From the NCBI GenBank assembly GCA_023229465.1, contig JALNZE010000028.1, positions 1 through 30,807 on the forward strand: a stretch of DNA of 30,807 nucleotides, given 5' to 3'. The notes beneath the pieces are model-generated. The model was not told where the DNA came from, did no database searches, and worked only from the letters and a program-made list of their open reading frames with translations. Origin of the DNA: Chitinophagaceae bacterium. Its GTDB lineage: Bacteria; Bacteroidota; Bacteroidia; Chitinophagales; Chitinophagaceae. Both the position numbers and the translations under genes were made by a program. This document shows, one piece after another, positions 1 to 8,197 of the stretch (position 1 is the first letter of the stretch; the number at the start of each line of letters is the position of its first letter).

Positions 1-1077
1 TTTGCTTTCAGGATTGCCAGAATTTCGCTGCACAATAAATTCAGCTTGAATTAACCCAAGTCTTGCTTGTGCAGCAACAACTGGGCATGGTTCGTCTAAT
101 GATGGAGGAACGTGCTTGCCCTTGGAAGATGTTGAATTGTATTTAAGCAAAAAGACTGGCTGTACAAGTGCCTGCCCTCCAACCGTAGTTAATACTCCCG
201 CAGGCTGATCAACAGAAGTAACCTTACCCTTCGGTCTACCTGAAAAGTATTTGCTGATGAACGCCTTGTCACCTTTAGCAACAAACTTAATCAAGCCAGC
301 ATAAATTCTTTCGAGTGTCTTATCTACCAAAGGAATTGATCGGTTGAATATGCTTTTTCCTTCATCTGAAAAATCCAATACTTCTTTAACTGCTTTCCAT
401 TTTTGCAGAGAACCAGTGAGCATTGTTTCTTTGACAGGATTCTTTGAATGAGTAGGATTAGGCCATATAATTGGCATACCCGGACGGGCGAAACAACCAA
501 ACAGTCTGTTCCGGCTGGTAAAGGCTCCGAAGTTTGCGCTATTCAATTCCTTCCAATTATTATAATAACCATGCGCATCCATAGCATCTTTCCAACGCAT
601 GAAAGATGAACCCTTTTTTATACTTATTGGTTTACCCTTATCATCAAGTGGACCCCAACTCATGAACTCTACCACATTTTCGATCTGGATGTATTCAGGG
701 TTGAGCGCCTCTACATAACGGTGCAGGTAATCAGCAAGAGTTCTGCTGTCGGCATCGCGTGGCAGGCCACCCTTGGCTTTACTGAAATTCGTGCACTCGA
801 GGCTTGCCCACAGAATCAGGTAGGCGTCAGGATATCGCTCTCTCCACCAGTTAACAGTCGCTATAAGTTCACTAATATCCAGTGTCCTGATATCCTCCTC
901 AAAATGCTTAACCTCCGGATGGTTTTGCCAGTGGCTTTTTATAGCTTTTGGATCGTGATTGACACATGCAATTACCTTGGCAACTGAATCGCCTTCAACC
1001 TGAGCCTGGGCAAAGCCAGTAGTGGTTCCACCGGCGCCACAAAAAAGGTCAACAATTAAAAAAATCGGTTCAGTCAT
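1..1077 (-). CDS. DNA cytosine-C5 methyltransferase (C-terminus beyond window)
   Basis: Predicted to transfer methyl from S-adenosylmethionine to carbon 5 of cytosine. The ATG at 1077 opens a frame of 359 codons that is still open at base 1, so the C-terminus lies outside. Visible motifs are motif I DLFCGAGGT at residues 10-18, the catalytic Cys at residue 95 in SLECTNFS (motif IV, normally PCQ), ENV at 133-135 (motif VI) and SRNRLF at 188-193 (motif VIII). The C-terminal part contains repeated units of the form FI.KY..G...SVDQPAGVLTT, a layout seen in phage-type cytosine methylases. It is the last visible gene of the leftward element operon, 28 bp after the helicase gene. No restriction endonuclease is visible, so it is either an orphan phage methylase or its partner lies further left. 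Confidence 0.9.
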   Translation of the reverse strand, partial: MTEPIFLIVDLFCGAGGTTTGFAQAQVEGDSVAKVIACVNHDPKAIKSHWQNHPEVKHFEEDIRTLDISELIATVNWWRERYPDAYLILWASLECTNFSKAKGGLPRDADSRTLADYLHRYVEALNPEYIQIENVVEFMSWGPLDDKGKPISIKKGSSFMRWKDAMDAHGYYNNWKELNSANFGAFTSRNRLFGCFARPGMPIIWPNPTHSKNPVKETMLTGSLQKWKAVKEVLDFSDEGKSIFNRSIPLVDKTLERIYAGLIKFVAKGDKAFISKYFSGRPKGKVTSVDQPAGVLTTVGGQALVQPVFLLKYNSTSSKGKHVPPSLDEPCPVVAAQARLGLIQAEFIVQRNSGNPESK

Positions 1078-1105
1078 TTTTGTTTTTTAAAGCAGATTTT
1101 CATAA

Positions 1106-3586
1106 TTAAAATGGGGCGTTAGAATTCATCTCTTCGGGTAAGTCTGCCTGTTTAAACCCTGATTTTGTAAACTCAATACTTTCAACGTCCATATTTCTGT
1201 ATGTAAAGCCCTTCGATTTCTTCTCACTTAACAGCCCTGAAATTTTAACGGTCGTATCTGTACCCAATAATGGCTGGTAATCCTGATTAGTTGAAAAGCA
1301 TTTGATATATACTCTTTCTGTTTTGGGTCTTTGATCTGCGGCTGTTGTGGTATCGTAATAATACACTGTAAATGAAACAACAAAGTGATCTCCAACCTGC
1401 CGCAGCTCAGCAGGTTTGCTTACTACTGCATCTATCTCAAATTGCTTTCTGTTATCGGCCACCGGCGCCTCGCTTCTTTCTAGGTTAATACCAATTTTTG
1501 GGTAGTAAAACATATAGCTGCTGGTATTGCTTCTTTTACCTCCCGGTGCATCAAACCATCCGCTAGGGTTATTGCCTATGTATTGTTTGCTGCTTTCAAA
1601 ATAGGTTTCCAGTGTACGCTGGTTAATTGGTTTGTTACCGGTGGTTTGCCTAAAGTTTTGTGCATATAGCGGGTATACTTTTGTAAGGCGCAGGTACAAT
1701 ACTTTGGTAGGCTTGTCAAATGGTACCGTAATGGTTTCTTTTGCCAGGCTTTTACGCACCTGGCTTTCTTCTTCCAGTTTGTAATCCTGCCCCTCAATGA
1801 TATCTCCGCGCTCATATAAGAACTCAACTGTTTTCCAGAAGGTGGCCAGGTTATCAACCTCGCTTATCATGCGGCTTAAGCCTACTATGTTTTTTTTGCA
1901 GTAAGCAAACATATCCTCGTAAGTAAACCCGAGCTGTAACTGTTCAAGCATTACTTTCCCGCAGGCAAGCAGTATGCAGTAGTTCTTAGCTATCCTCTCT
2001 TTAAATACATCTCCTTCTTCTCTTATAGATGTTTTTAATTTTATCAGCTCTTCATTAAATACCTGCATGAAGTGCTGCTTAAAATATTTGCGATGCCGGA
2101 TGATATCAATCAGGCAACTGTTCAGGCCTTTATTTGTCCATGCCGTCCATTTATCATAGTTCTCTTTCTCTATATTGGTACGTTCTCCCGGGTCGTGAAA
2201 TTTTACTGGGATGCTTCTTATAAGAACGGAGGCGCCGTCTTTGGTAGTTAGCGTTTGTCCTACCAGTATTACGGTACAATTGATCTTTTGTGTTTCTGTT
2301 TTTCCCTTTATACCCTTCCCGCGATCACGGCCCTCGCCATCGTAAAAACTTTTAAATGCACGAAAGAAATCTTCGTCTATATAATCCTCATCAAACTCAT
2401 TAAAGAGTTGCGGACAGTTTCGGAATCGTTCCATACGATTAAAGAATGCATATACTGTACCTTGGTTAAGGTTAAACGGCTTGCTGTGTTTATCGTAAAA
2501 CAAGTAATACAATCCTTCGGCCCATGTTGATTTACCTGATTGTACAAGTCCGTAGCCGTATAGAATGGGGCATTTTTCGTATGCTGTTATAACATCCTTG
2601 AATACCGATACTATTGCGTAAGTAATTAAAGGGTACCCTGCATCGCCATGCATTAACATCATCTGCTTGCTCCACTCTTCAAAATCTACAGTTCCTTTTT
2701 GATAGCGCAGGTACTTATCATTTTCGTAGGGGTCATCGTCCATTACTTCCCTGCCGTCTTCATCCATCCGATCGCTGAAGTAGAGGCTGCTGGCTGCAGG
2801 GGAGTAGTAGAACTTTTCTTTTATCTGGGCAATTCCAAGATCAGAGAATTTGGTAACCTTCTGGCCATCGAAAATGGCATCAGAATAACTCCAGAACCCT
2901 TCACCCTGCCAGCCCAGATATTTAAGTTCATGTGCAAACGGAAACTTATTGCCAATGGCCCGGAACAGCCTTTTAAGGTGTGGTTTGCCAAAGCCTTCAA
3001 TGGTGTGATAATTGCCACGGTCTAACATCGTTTCCTCAAACTTATCTAGGCTGGTAAAGGCTTTACTGGGCAGTTCTATCAAACTATCTTTAGTATGGTT
3101 GCTATGCAACAATGCCAGGCGCCTGGTGTTACCGGCCATATCGAACAGATGAAAGAGTGGTTTGATTACGAAATTTGTCATTTGTACCAGTTGGTTTCCT
3201 GTTTGCGAAAAGTAAATGCCGGTATGCTCTCCCTCATTTTCTCTCCAGTCAAGGGCAAAATTGTAAACACGGTCTTTATTTGCCCATTCCGGCAGCTTGT
3301 AAACGGTTTCTTCTTTCTGCTGCATATCATCATGCAGCGTTAGCTTATTTTTAAGGGCATTGATAACGTGCCCCTTTTTTATTTTTAGCTGCTCCACAAT
3401 CACTTCCACATAGTTATCGCGCTTAACCTCGCTGCTGATGCACGAAAGCATATTTACAATGCCTTCGATACCCTTTTGCTTATCGTCCGGAGACCCGGCC
3501 GGGTTGTAAAGCTTTCTCGCTTTCCAAATAACAGCATCCTGTACCAGTGAATAAATGTGTTCTGTGATCGATGGTGGGTTAGTCAT
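1106..3586 (-). CDS. Phage-type replicative helicase with DnaG-C-like N-terminus and OB-like C-terminus
   Basis: An 826-residue protein, probably the DNA-unwinding ATPase of the element. Residues about 35-82 (GIEGIVNMLSCI..EVKRDNY) resemble the DnaG region that follows the TOPRIM domain and contacts the helicase. A P-loop lies at 344-354 (GYGLVQSGKST), followed by an acidic Walker B-like stretch at 392-401 (PQLFNEFDED), a sensor-like VGQT at 442-445 and a candidate arginine finger at R457. This resembles the superfamily 3/D5-type helicase order. Residues about 716-806 (VVSFTVYYYD, then VYIKCF, then VKISGLLSEK) look like an OB fold of the single-strand-binding type. The gene lies downstream of the short primase, so the pair probably forms a primase-helicase. 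The ATPase call is fairly firm; the two flanking domains are inferred from pattern. Confidence 0.75.
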   Translation of the reverse strand: MTNPPSITEHIYSLVQDAVIWKARKLYNPAGSPDDKQKGIEGIVNMLSCISSEVKRDNYVEVIVEQLKIKKGHVINALKNKLTLHDDMQQKEETVYKLPEWANKDRVYNFALDWRENEGEHTGIYFSQTGNQLVQMTNFVIKPLFHLFDMAGNTRRLALLHSNHTKDSLIELPSKAFTSLDKFEETMLDRGNYHTIEGFGKPHLKRLFRAIGNKFPFAHELKYLGWQGEGFWSYSDAIFDGQKVTKFSDLGIAQIKEKFYYSPAASSLYFSDRMDEDGREVMDDDPYENDKYLRYQKGTVDFEEWSKQMMLMHGDAGYPLITYAIVSVFKDVITAYEKCPILYGYGLVQSGKSTWAEGLYYLFYDKHSKPFNLNQGTVYAFFNRMERFRNCPQLFNEFDEDYIDEDFFRAFKSFYDGEGRDRGKGIKGKTETQKINCTVILVGQTLTTKDGASVLIRSIPVKFHDPGERTNIEKENYDKWTAWTNKGLNSCLIDIIRHRKYFKQHFMQVFNEELIKLKTSIREEGDVFKERIAKNYCILLACGKVMLEQLQLGFTYEDMFAYCKKNIVGLSRMISEVDNLATFWKTVEFLYERGDIIEGQDYKLEEESQVRKSLAKETITVPFDKPTKVLYLRLTKVYPLYAQNFRQTTGNKPINQRTLETYFESSKQYIGNNPSGWFDAPGGKRSNTSSYMFYYPKIGINLERSEAPVADNRKQFEIDAVVSKPAELRQVGDHFVVSFTVYYYDTTTAADQRPKTERVYIKCFSTNQDYQPLLGTDTTVKISGLLSEKKSKGFTYRNMDVESIEFTKSGFKQADLPEEMNSNAPF

Positions 3587-3661
3587 GGGTTAATATCATC
3601 TACTGGCCAAAAATTATTTATTCATCAATTTATTTGCATAAAACGCCAATTAGTTTTCGTT

Positions 3662-3943
3662 TTATGTAATGGTTTCATCGTTGCGTTGTTTACCTGGCTT
3701 AAAACTGTCTGCAGGCAGCAAAACCGTTTCTGTTTCAAATTCACGATGGTATGGGTTATAGGTACGGCTCAGGTAAGTATTTACTTCTTTTTGCTCAAGA
3801 AATGGCACTGCATCTTCTGGCTTATTTCCGTACCTGGGCAAATAGGTATTGTTTCCTTTAAGGGTGTGCCCGGTAATATATTTTTTAACGTGTCCCAACA
3901 TAAAGAAGATCACGATACCATTTATTAGTTTTGTTTTTTTCAT
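3662..3943 (-). CDS. Small hypothetical protein of the element operon
   Basis: A 93-residue protein that I do not recognise. It has a short hydrophobic N-terminus (LINGIVIFFMLG) that could be a weak membrane anchor or signal, followed by a polar region rich in Tyr, Asn and Glu. The ATG at 3943 lies 8 bp after the stop of the preceding gene in the same direction, which supports co-transcription. The 75 bp between its stop and the helicase start is ordinary AT-rich sequence. It could also be a small nuclease or host-takeover protein; nothing in the sequence decides this. Confidence 0.55.
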   Translation of the reverse strand: MKKTKLINGIVIFFMLGHVKKYITGHTLKGNNTYLPRYGNKPEDAVPFLEQKEVNTYLSRTYNPYHREFETETVLLPADSFKPGKQRNDETIT

Positions 3944-3951
3944 AGTGTTGG

Positions 3952-4275
3952 TTACAGGATTATTTCAAAACTAATTTTCATAAAGGCATTCAGATCGCGC
4001 AGATACTTTTGTTTATCCAGCGGGTCTTCAAAATCAAACTCTTCTTCCTTATCTGTTTTTACAAACATTGGGTTCCCATCTTCATCGTGCTTAACATAGG
4101 TTTTAACCAGTTCGGCTATCCTGCGTGATATATTATCAATGCGCAGTTGGTTCTTTATATAGAAATCCTCCATTTTATGGCCAAGCAATAATTTTAATGC
4201 AGGGTTATTCCGGCGGAGAGTATCCATGCTCGTTACAATCTCTCCCAACTCCTGGTAAGTGACTTGTTTTTTCAT
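3952..4275 (-). CDS. Small hypothetical protein
   Basis: A 107-residue, mostly helical and charged protein starting MKKQVTYQELGEI. It has no membrane segment and no recognisable catalytic motif. It contains an acidic stretch near the C-terminus (DKEEEFDFEDPLDKQK). It sits in tight tandem with the genes on both sides in the leftward operon (30 bp upstream gap, 8 bp downstream). The size, the helical character and the position between the primase and helicase genes are typical of small accessory proteins in phage replication modules, but I cannot assign a function. Confidence 0.6.
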   Translation of the reverse strand: MKKQVTYQELGEIVTSMDTLRRNNPALKLLLGHKMEDFYIKNQLRIDNISRRIAELVKTYVKHDEDGNPMFVKTDKEEEFDFEDPLDKQKYLRDLNAFMKISFEIIL

Positions 4276-4305
4276 TTATTTAAGTTTTAAAATTGACTAA
4301 TTGTT

Positions 4306-4602
4306 TTATTCATGTAAATTCTCTGCTTTTGTTTCCGGAATGGTAAATAGTTCTGTTATAGATTGTAGCCCAAATAATTTCCGTAATGCTTCTGCCTCTT
4401 CTTTAAAAAGCGGTAGTTGCATGCTATAAGTAATGTTGCACATCATCTCTACACGTATGGAGGTCCATATACTGTTACCAGTAGCATGTCTTACCCATCT
4501 GGCCACTATTTCACATCCCAATGCAAATTTTTGTACACTGTATTTTTTATACATAAGCTCACGTAGTCTGTAAATTGGTATGTTGTTATTGGTCATGTTC
4601 AT
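4306..4602 (-). CDS. Small hypothetical protein
   Basis: A 98-residue soluble protein with no motif I recognise. Its ATG at 4602 overlaps the stop of the preceding small membrane-protein gene by 4 bp (ATGA), which indicates translational coupling and a real start. The middle contains a Trp/Arg/Met-rich stretch (CEIVARWVRHATGN). The C-terminal half is helical and ends in an acidic tail. Part of the leftward operon. Confidence 0.6.
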   Translation of the reverse strand: MNMTNNNIPIYRLRELMYKKYSVQKFALGCEIVARWVRHATGNSIWTSIRVEMMCNITYSMQLPLFKEEAEALRKLFGLQSITELFTIPETKAENLHE

Positions 4603-4847
4603 GCTGCATCGTCTTTAAAAGACTCGTCAATCCATTTGCCTATTTTATCTAAGCGTTTTGACTGATCCACTATAATTAAAAAAACGAGCCCAATGCAGGC
4701 AACCACAGTATTGTTGATTGCAAGTAATAGCAGAATCCCTATAGGCTTTGGGTGGCCAGGTGTAAACATTTCTGATAAAAAGAAGGGGGGTATTGTACAC
4801 AAACAAAAAACAAGAATTATGAAAATGATCTTCATTAGCAGTGCCAT
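4599..4847 (-). CDS. Small two-TM membrane protein
   Basis: An 82-residue protein with two clear hydrophobic segments, residues about 5-24 (IIFIILVFCLCTIPPFFL) and about 36-61 (GILLLLAINNTVVACIGL), and a charged C-terminal tail probably in the cytoplasm. The start lies 9 bp after the stop of the primase gene, and its own stop overlaps the next start (ATGA). Function unknown. Small membrane proteins inside phage early operons can serve superinfection exclusion or lysis, but nothing here selects one of these. Confidence 0.6.
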   Translation of the reverse strand: MALLMKIIFIILVFCLCTIPPFFLSEMFTPGHPKPIGILLLLAINNTVVACIGLVFLIIVDQSKRLDKIGKWIDESFKDDAA

Positions 4848-4856
4848 AAAAAGTTT

Positions 4857-5963
4857 TTAAGCGGTGGTTAAGGAATATTTTTTTATATAGCTATCGGGGT
4901 CTTCTCCTTCCGGTAATTCAATTACTTCGGTGCGTACATTTTCCTGCAGGCACATATCAATAAATTTTAGTGCTGCCTTCATACCTGCAGTATCGCCATC
5001 TGTAAAAACAATAAAGTGATCGGTATATCTTTTCGTCAGCCTCACCTGGTCAAGTGTGATAGCGGTACCGCAACCGGAAACGGTATTCATGAATCCGCTT
5101 TCGTGCATACTTATCACATCCATGTATCCTTCTACAAAAAATGCAGGCGTAGATGATCCGTCTTTCCCTTTAGCAAAAGCTTTTGCCGTAAGCGCCTGGT
5201 ATAAGCCAAACAGTACTTTGCTTTTTTGATAGATAAGACTGTCTTGTGGGTTAAAGTATTTGGCTTGGCTTTTGTCTTTCTCTTCGTCACCGGTTGGTAT
5301 CCACCTACCGGCTATGCCAATAATGTGCCCGTTGATATTATGTATTGGTATGATCAACCGGTTACGGTAAAAGTCAAATGTTTTACCGTCGTTTGTCTTT
5401 ACCATACCTGTTTTAAGAGCAGCCTCATAATGCCCCGCATTGATGGCTGCAGAGCTTAAAAACTGCCATTCGTCCGGGGCGTGGCCAAATCCCCATACTA
5501 TGGCAGTTACTTCCTTAAATTGTCTTGTATTCAATAAATAGTTCCATGCCGGGCCGTTATCTCTGGCAGTATTGAGAAGATTGGTTTGATATCTGCGATA
5601 AGCAAATTGAACAGCATCTAACATAACCCGTGCATGATCTTTCGCTTCTTCCCGTTTCTGTTTTGCAGAATCGTCTTCTTTCAAATATTCAAGCGTTACA
5701 TTATACCGGTTGGCCAGCCATTCAATAGCCTGCATGAAATCCATTTTTTCATGCTCCATTAAAAAATGAATAGCATCACCTCCGTCACCGCAGCCAAAGC
5801 ATTTGTATGTTTGCCTTTTAGCTGTAACATGAAAGCTTGGCGATTTCTCGTTGTGGAAGGGGCATAGGCCACTGTTATTACGATCAAGTTTAACAAATTG
5901 ACTAATAACATCAACCACATCCATGCGATCTTTAACTGCCTGTATAGAAGACTGAATAATCAC
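4857..5963 (-). CDS. Short DnaG-type primase (CHC2 zinc finger plus TOPRIM core)
   Basis: RNA primer synthesis for replication of the element. From the GTG at 5963 the product is 368 residues. The zinc-binding CHC2 ligands are C34, H37, C55 and C58 (CPFHNEK, then KCFGCG). The RNA-polymerase core and TOPRIM follow, with E278 in FFVEGYMDV and D322/D324 in FTDGDTAGM as metal ligands. The protein ends soon after TOPRIM, whereas cellular DnaG is about 600-650 residues. The missing C-terminal linker-like part appears instead at the start of the helicase gene (1106-3586). A TTG at 5990 would add nine residues, but the GTG gives the usual DnaG beginning (IQSSIQAVKDRMDVVDVI) and overlaps the TGA of a small upstream frame (GTGA), so I prefer 5963. 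Confidence 0.88.
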   Translation of the reverse strand: MIIQSSIQAVKDRMDVVDVISQFVKLDRNNSGLCPFHNEKSPSFHVTAKRQTYKCFGCGDGGDAIHFLMEHEKMDFMQAIEWLANRYNVTLEYLKEDDSAKQKREEAKDHARVMLDAVQFAYRRYQTNLLNTARDNGPAWNYLLNTRQFKEVTAIVWGFGHAPDEWQFLSSAAINAGHYEAALKTGMVKTNDGKTFDFYRNRLIIPIHNINGHIIGIAGRWIPTGDEEKDKSQAKYFNPQDSLIYQKSKVLFGLYQALTAKAFAKGKDGSSTPAFFVEGYMDVISMHESGFMNTVSGCGTAITLDQVRLTKRYTDHFIVFTDGDTAGMKAALKFIDMCLQENVRTEVIELPEGEDPDSYIKKYSLTTA

Positions 5964-6058
5964 TCGGCACCAATTTGAAGTGGTCCCCAAAAAGTTGTTT
6001 TGCTGCTATCATGTGGTATGTAAGTTGCTTTTTCAGCAATCATAAATGCTTCTATCAT
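5960..6058 (-). CDS. Possible small ORF coupled to the primase gene
   Basis: A frame starting ATG at 6058 gives 32 residues (MIEAFMIAEKATYIPHDSSK then TTFWGPLQIGAE) and ends with a TGA that overlaps the GTG of the primase. The frame stays open upstream to about 6169 with protein-like composition (NQNKVATHLAAIAVGE), but I find no ATG, GTG or TTG there, so a longer version would need a rare start such as ATT at 6112. Unknown function. It may be a real leader or small protein whose translation feeds the primase. Confidence 0.4.
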   Translation of the reverse strand: MIEAFMIAEKATYIPHDSSKTTFWGPLQIGAE

Positions 6059-6134
6059 AAAATGGGGGTTAAAAACGGGCTGCGAGGGTACAGCCCGTTC
6101 GCCAACTGCAATGGCTGCTAAGTGTGTAGCAACT

Positions 6135-6575
6135 TTATTCTGATTTAAGAATTCTCTTATTGAATTCGGTTAACGAATCCGGGTATCTCTGAATAATAAT
6201 AAAGAGCAATGATGCTAATACATCTGGCAACCGTTCTGCGAAAGCAGTTAGTTTTCTATTACGGAATACTAAGGTTGCCTGGTAATAGCCCTCTGCTTTT
6301 CTGATGATAAAACCTTCCAGGCATTTCTCTAAATCAGATACTCTGTAAGCCGGAATAATTTCAATACCGCATGTAGCAATGGCATTATTATCCATTTGGG
6401 TGTAAACGCCTTCTGTATCAAAGGCATTTGTAAAAGGGATACAGAAGTCGGCACCAATTCTATATTGGTATGGCGTTTTATCAAAAAGGCCAACTGATTT
6501 TAGTATCCTGCAGAAATCTGGCTGTGCCAGATCTTGCTCAATAGAGCACTCCGTTTTAATAGGTTCCGTTTGCAT
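6135..6575 (-). CDS. Hypothetical protein
   Basis: A 146-residue soluble protein with no motif I recognise. The central part alternates beta-like stretches (CGIEIIPAYRV, then YYQATLVFRNRKL), and the C-terminus is a predicted amphipathic helix (LLFIIIQRYPDSLTEFNKRI). It lies 24 bp downstream of the next gene in the operon. The composition matches the neighbours, so it belongs to the same element. Confidence 0.6.
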   Translation of the reverse strand: MQTEPIKTECSIEQDLAQPDFCRILKSVGLFDKTPYQYRIGADFCIPFTNAFDTEGVYTQMDNNAIATCGIEIIPAYRVSDLEKCLEGFIIRKAEGYYQATLVFRNRKLTAFAERLPDVLASLLFIIIQRYPDSLTEFNKRILKSE

Positions 6576-6599
6576 ACAATTGTTTTTTATGTTAAAATA

Positions 6600-7037
6600 T
6601 TATTCAGCAAAAAGCAGTTTCTCCTGGCTCATCTCATCCTGGTAAATCTTGGTTGTTTTTTCACCGACCTTTTTATACCACTTATTGAACATGATTACAT
6701 GCTGCGGCATGTGTCTTTCTTTCCATTGCGCAAAACCAAAAAATATAGGGAAATCGGGATGAGGTTTATTGGCTTCTGAGAAACCGAATACCTGCGCCAG
6801 TGTCTTTTTCAAATACAAGCTGTTGTGGCTAATGATGAGGTAAGACATTCCTTCGGTTATTGCTTGCCATGGCAAGTTTTTGCCATCTACAATTTTTGCA
6901 TAACCTGCAAACTTGTCTTTAACAAGTATTTCAACTTCAAGACCAATGCTGATATCTTCGTTTGCTGGTCTGATAATAGGGAAGCAATCCATCAGGATTG
7001 ATCCGTTCCAGTTGTCAGGTACAAATACAGTTTTCAT
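6600..7037 (-). CDS. Hypothetical protein, possibly ASCH/PUA-like
   Basis: A 145-residue protein. The order of a short N-terminal lead, a GLEVEILVKD strand pair, a GYAKIVDGKNLPW strand, then a helical stretch ending KKTLAQVFG resembles ASCH (PUA-like) domains, in which a barrel is followed by a helix near an FG/YG motif. This is a pattern impression, not a match. If correct it would bind RNA or a modified nucleotide. It starts 5 bp after the stop of the preceding HTH-like gene and is co-transcribed with it. Confidence 0.5.
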   Translation of the reverse strand: MKTVFVPDNWNGSILMDCFPIIRPANEDISIGLEVEILVKDKFAGYAKIVDGKNLPWQAITEGMSYLIISHNSLYLKKTLAQVFGFSEANKPHPDFPIFFGFAQWKERHMPQHVIMFNKWYKKVGEKTTKIYQDEMSQEKLLFAE

Positions 7038-7042
7038 ATAGA

Positions 7043-7321
7043 CTAACTTTTAAGTTTAGTACTTGAATGTTTTTTAAACACCATTTTCCTTCCTTTAGCA
7101 TAGCCCGGATTGATTTTTTCTCGTATCGTTTTTACTGCGGAATTGGCTACTTCCAAAATTTTTTCAGGATCCGTAATTATTCCTGAGTAAACCGCATAAA
7201 CTCTGCGAAGGCTTATCCCGTTTGAGTTTTGTGAGATAATCTTCGCATGTTTACGTGGAAACAGCTCTTTTGCATCGTCTAAAATTTCTTGGCACGTTAT
7301 TAGCTGTTTGTTTTTTGTCAT
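7043..7321 (-). CDS. Small HTH-like protein, first gene of the leftward operon (Cro/CII-like position)
   Basis: A 92-residue basic protein. Residues about 25-70 (HAKIISQNSNGISLRRVYAV, then SGIITDPEKILEVANSAVKT) fit a Bacteroidota helix-turn-helix layout: helix, turn with a polar loop, recognition helix with R-R-V-Y, then a long C-terminal helix. The tail is Lys-rich. As the first gene of the replication operon, divergent from a repressor-like gene and next to palindromic operators, it occupies the position of Cro or CII in lambdoid switches. DNA binding is inferred from pattern and position. Confidence 0.6.
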   Translation of the reverse strand: MTKNKQLITCQEILDDAKELFPRKHAKIISQNSNGISLRRVYAVYSGIITDPEKILEVANSAVKTIREKINPGYAKGRKMVFKKHSSTKLKS

Positions 7322-7337
7322 TTTGTTGTTAGCTTAA

Positions 7338-7428
7338 TGTTAGGTAAGCGATAAGAAATTGATAGAATGAAACTATTAAAATTTTATCGTTCTATCAAAA
7401 TATTATATTAATATTTTTTTACCTAACA
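7338..7428. promoter_or_regulatory. Divergent promoter region with two nested inverted repeats
   Basis: The 106 bp between the divergent genes contains TGTTAGGTAA at 7338-7347 and its exact complement TTACCTAACA at 7419-7428, the latter running into the A of the repressor start codon. Inside lies a second pair, TTGATAGAA at 7359-7367 and TTCTATCAA at 7390-7398. The region is strongly AT-rich. The symmetric placement next to both starts suggests operators for one or both HTH proteins. Confidence 0.7.
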
Positions 7429-8093
7429 TGAAACATGCTGAAAACCATAGCTTTAAGAATGAAGCCACCCAGCGTTTTCATGACTACTTTTATAGGCTGG
7501 TAAGGCAAAGCGATGCTGATAAGAAGAGAATATATGAGGCGTTTGGCTTAGTAGGTACAAAAAATCCCTCCCAATTCTTCAATAAGCTCCGGTCTGGAGC
7601 TGCAAGTGTAACGGTGGACCACGTTTACATTGCCAAGGAACAGTTTGATATGAATCCAGGTTACTGGTTTGGCGTAAGCAACCAGCAGCAGTTAGGGTTT
7701 GAGTCAGTGCTGTTACAGGAACCAAATGGAAATATTTCCTATAGTCCCCCCCGAAAAGATAATCGAAAGATTGGCGCGGCTCTACACGATATCCTTCGGA
7801 GGCATGGTACGGAGATTAAGGGTTACGCCAGAAGTCGGTTAAGAATGACAGAGCAAAATCTGCATAAGATATTCCGGGGAGAGATCACGCCCAATTGGTG
7901 GTTAGTGGTAGAGATATGTGAGGATCATGGAGAAAGTTTAGAGCAATTCAGAACAGGACCAATACCAGAAGGCCATTTTCTCGGAAAAATAAAACTACTG
8001 GAGGATAGAGTTAAAGATCAAGCGGAATTGATACGCCTTTTAAAAGATCAATTGGATAGAAGCAAGGGAAAAGAGCGCCGTGCCTCCGCGTAG
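7428..8093 (+). CDS. Phage-type repressor-like regulator with C-terminal coiled coil
   Basis: A 221-residue predicted DNA-binding regulator. The N-terminal half (residues about 10-80, FHDYFYRLVRQSDADKKRIY, then PSQFFNKLRSG) resembles an HTH-like module of Bacteroidota phage regulators. A second HTH-like stretch lies at about 120-165 (YARSRLRMTEQNLHKIFRGE). The C-terminus is a heptad-like coiled coil (LLEDRVKDQAELIRLLKDQL) probably for dimerisation. There is no peptidase domain of the LexA/CI type. It is the only rightward gene of the element in view and lies next to the putative attachment site. Role as lysogeny repressor is inferred from position. Confidence 0.7.
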   Translation: MKHAENHSFKNEATQRFHDYFYRLVRQSDADKKRIYEAFGLVGTKNPSQFFNKLRSGAASVTVDHVYIAKEQFDMNPGYWFGVSNQQQLGFESVLLQEPNGNISYSPPRKDNRKIGAALHDILRRHGTEIKGYARSRLRMTEQNLHKIFRGEITPNWWLVVEICEDHGESLEQFRTGPIPEGHFLGKIKLLEDRVKDQAELIRLLKDQLDRSKGKERRASA

Positions 8094-8197
8094 TTTATGT
8101 TCAGAAAGAAGTTGAATTCACCAACTCCATAGAGCGGAATATCTTCTCTATAGAGTAAAATAACGATGTATTAATCAGATTATCAATAGTGAGAGGG

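Noticed and set aside
1..8093. Restriction-modification or anti-phage defence island
   Set aside because: Only a methyltransferase is visible; the primase, helicase and repressor fit an integrated phage-like element, and no endonuclease or known defence protein is seen.
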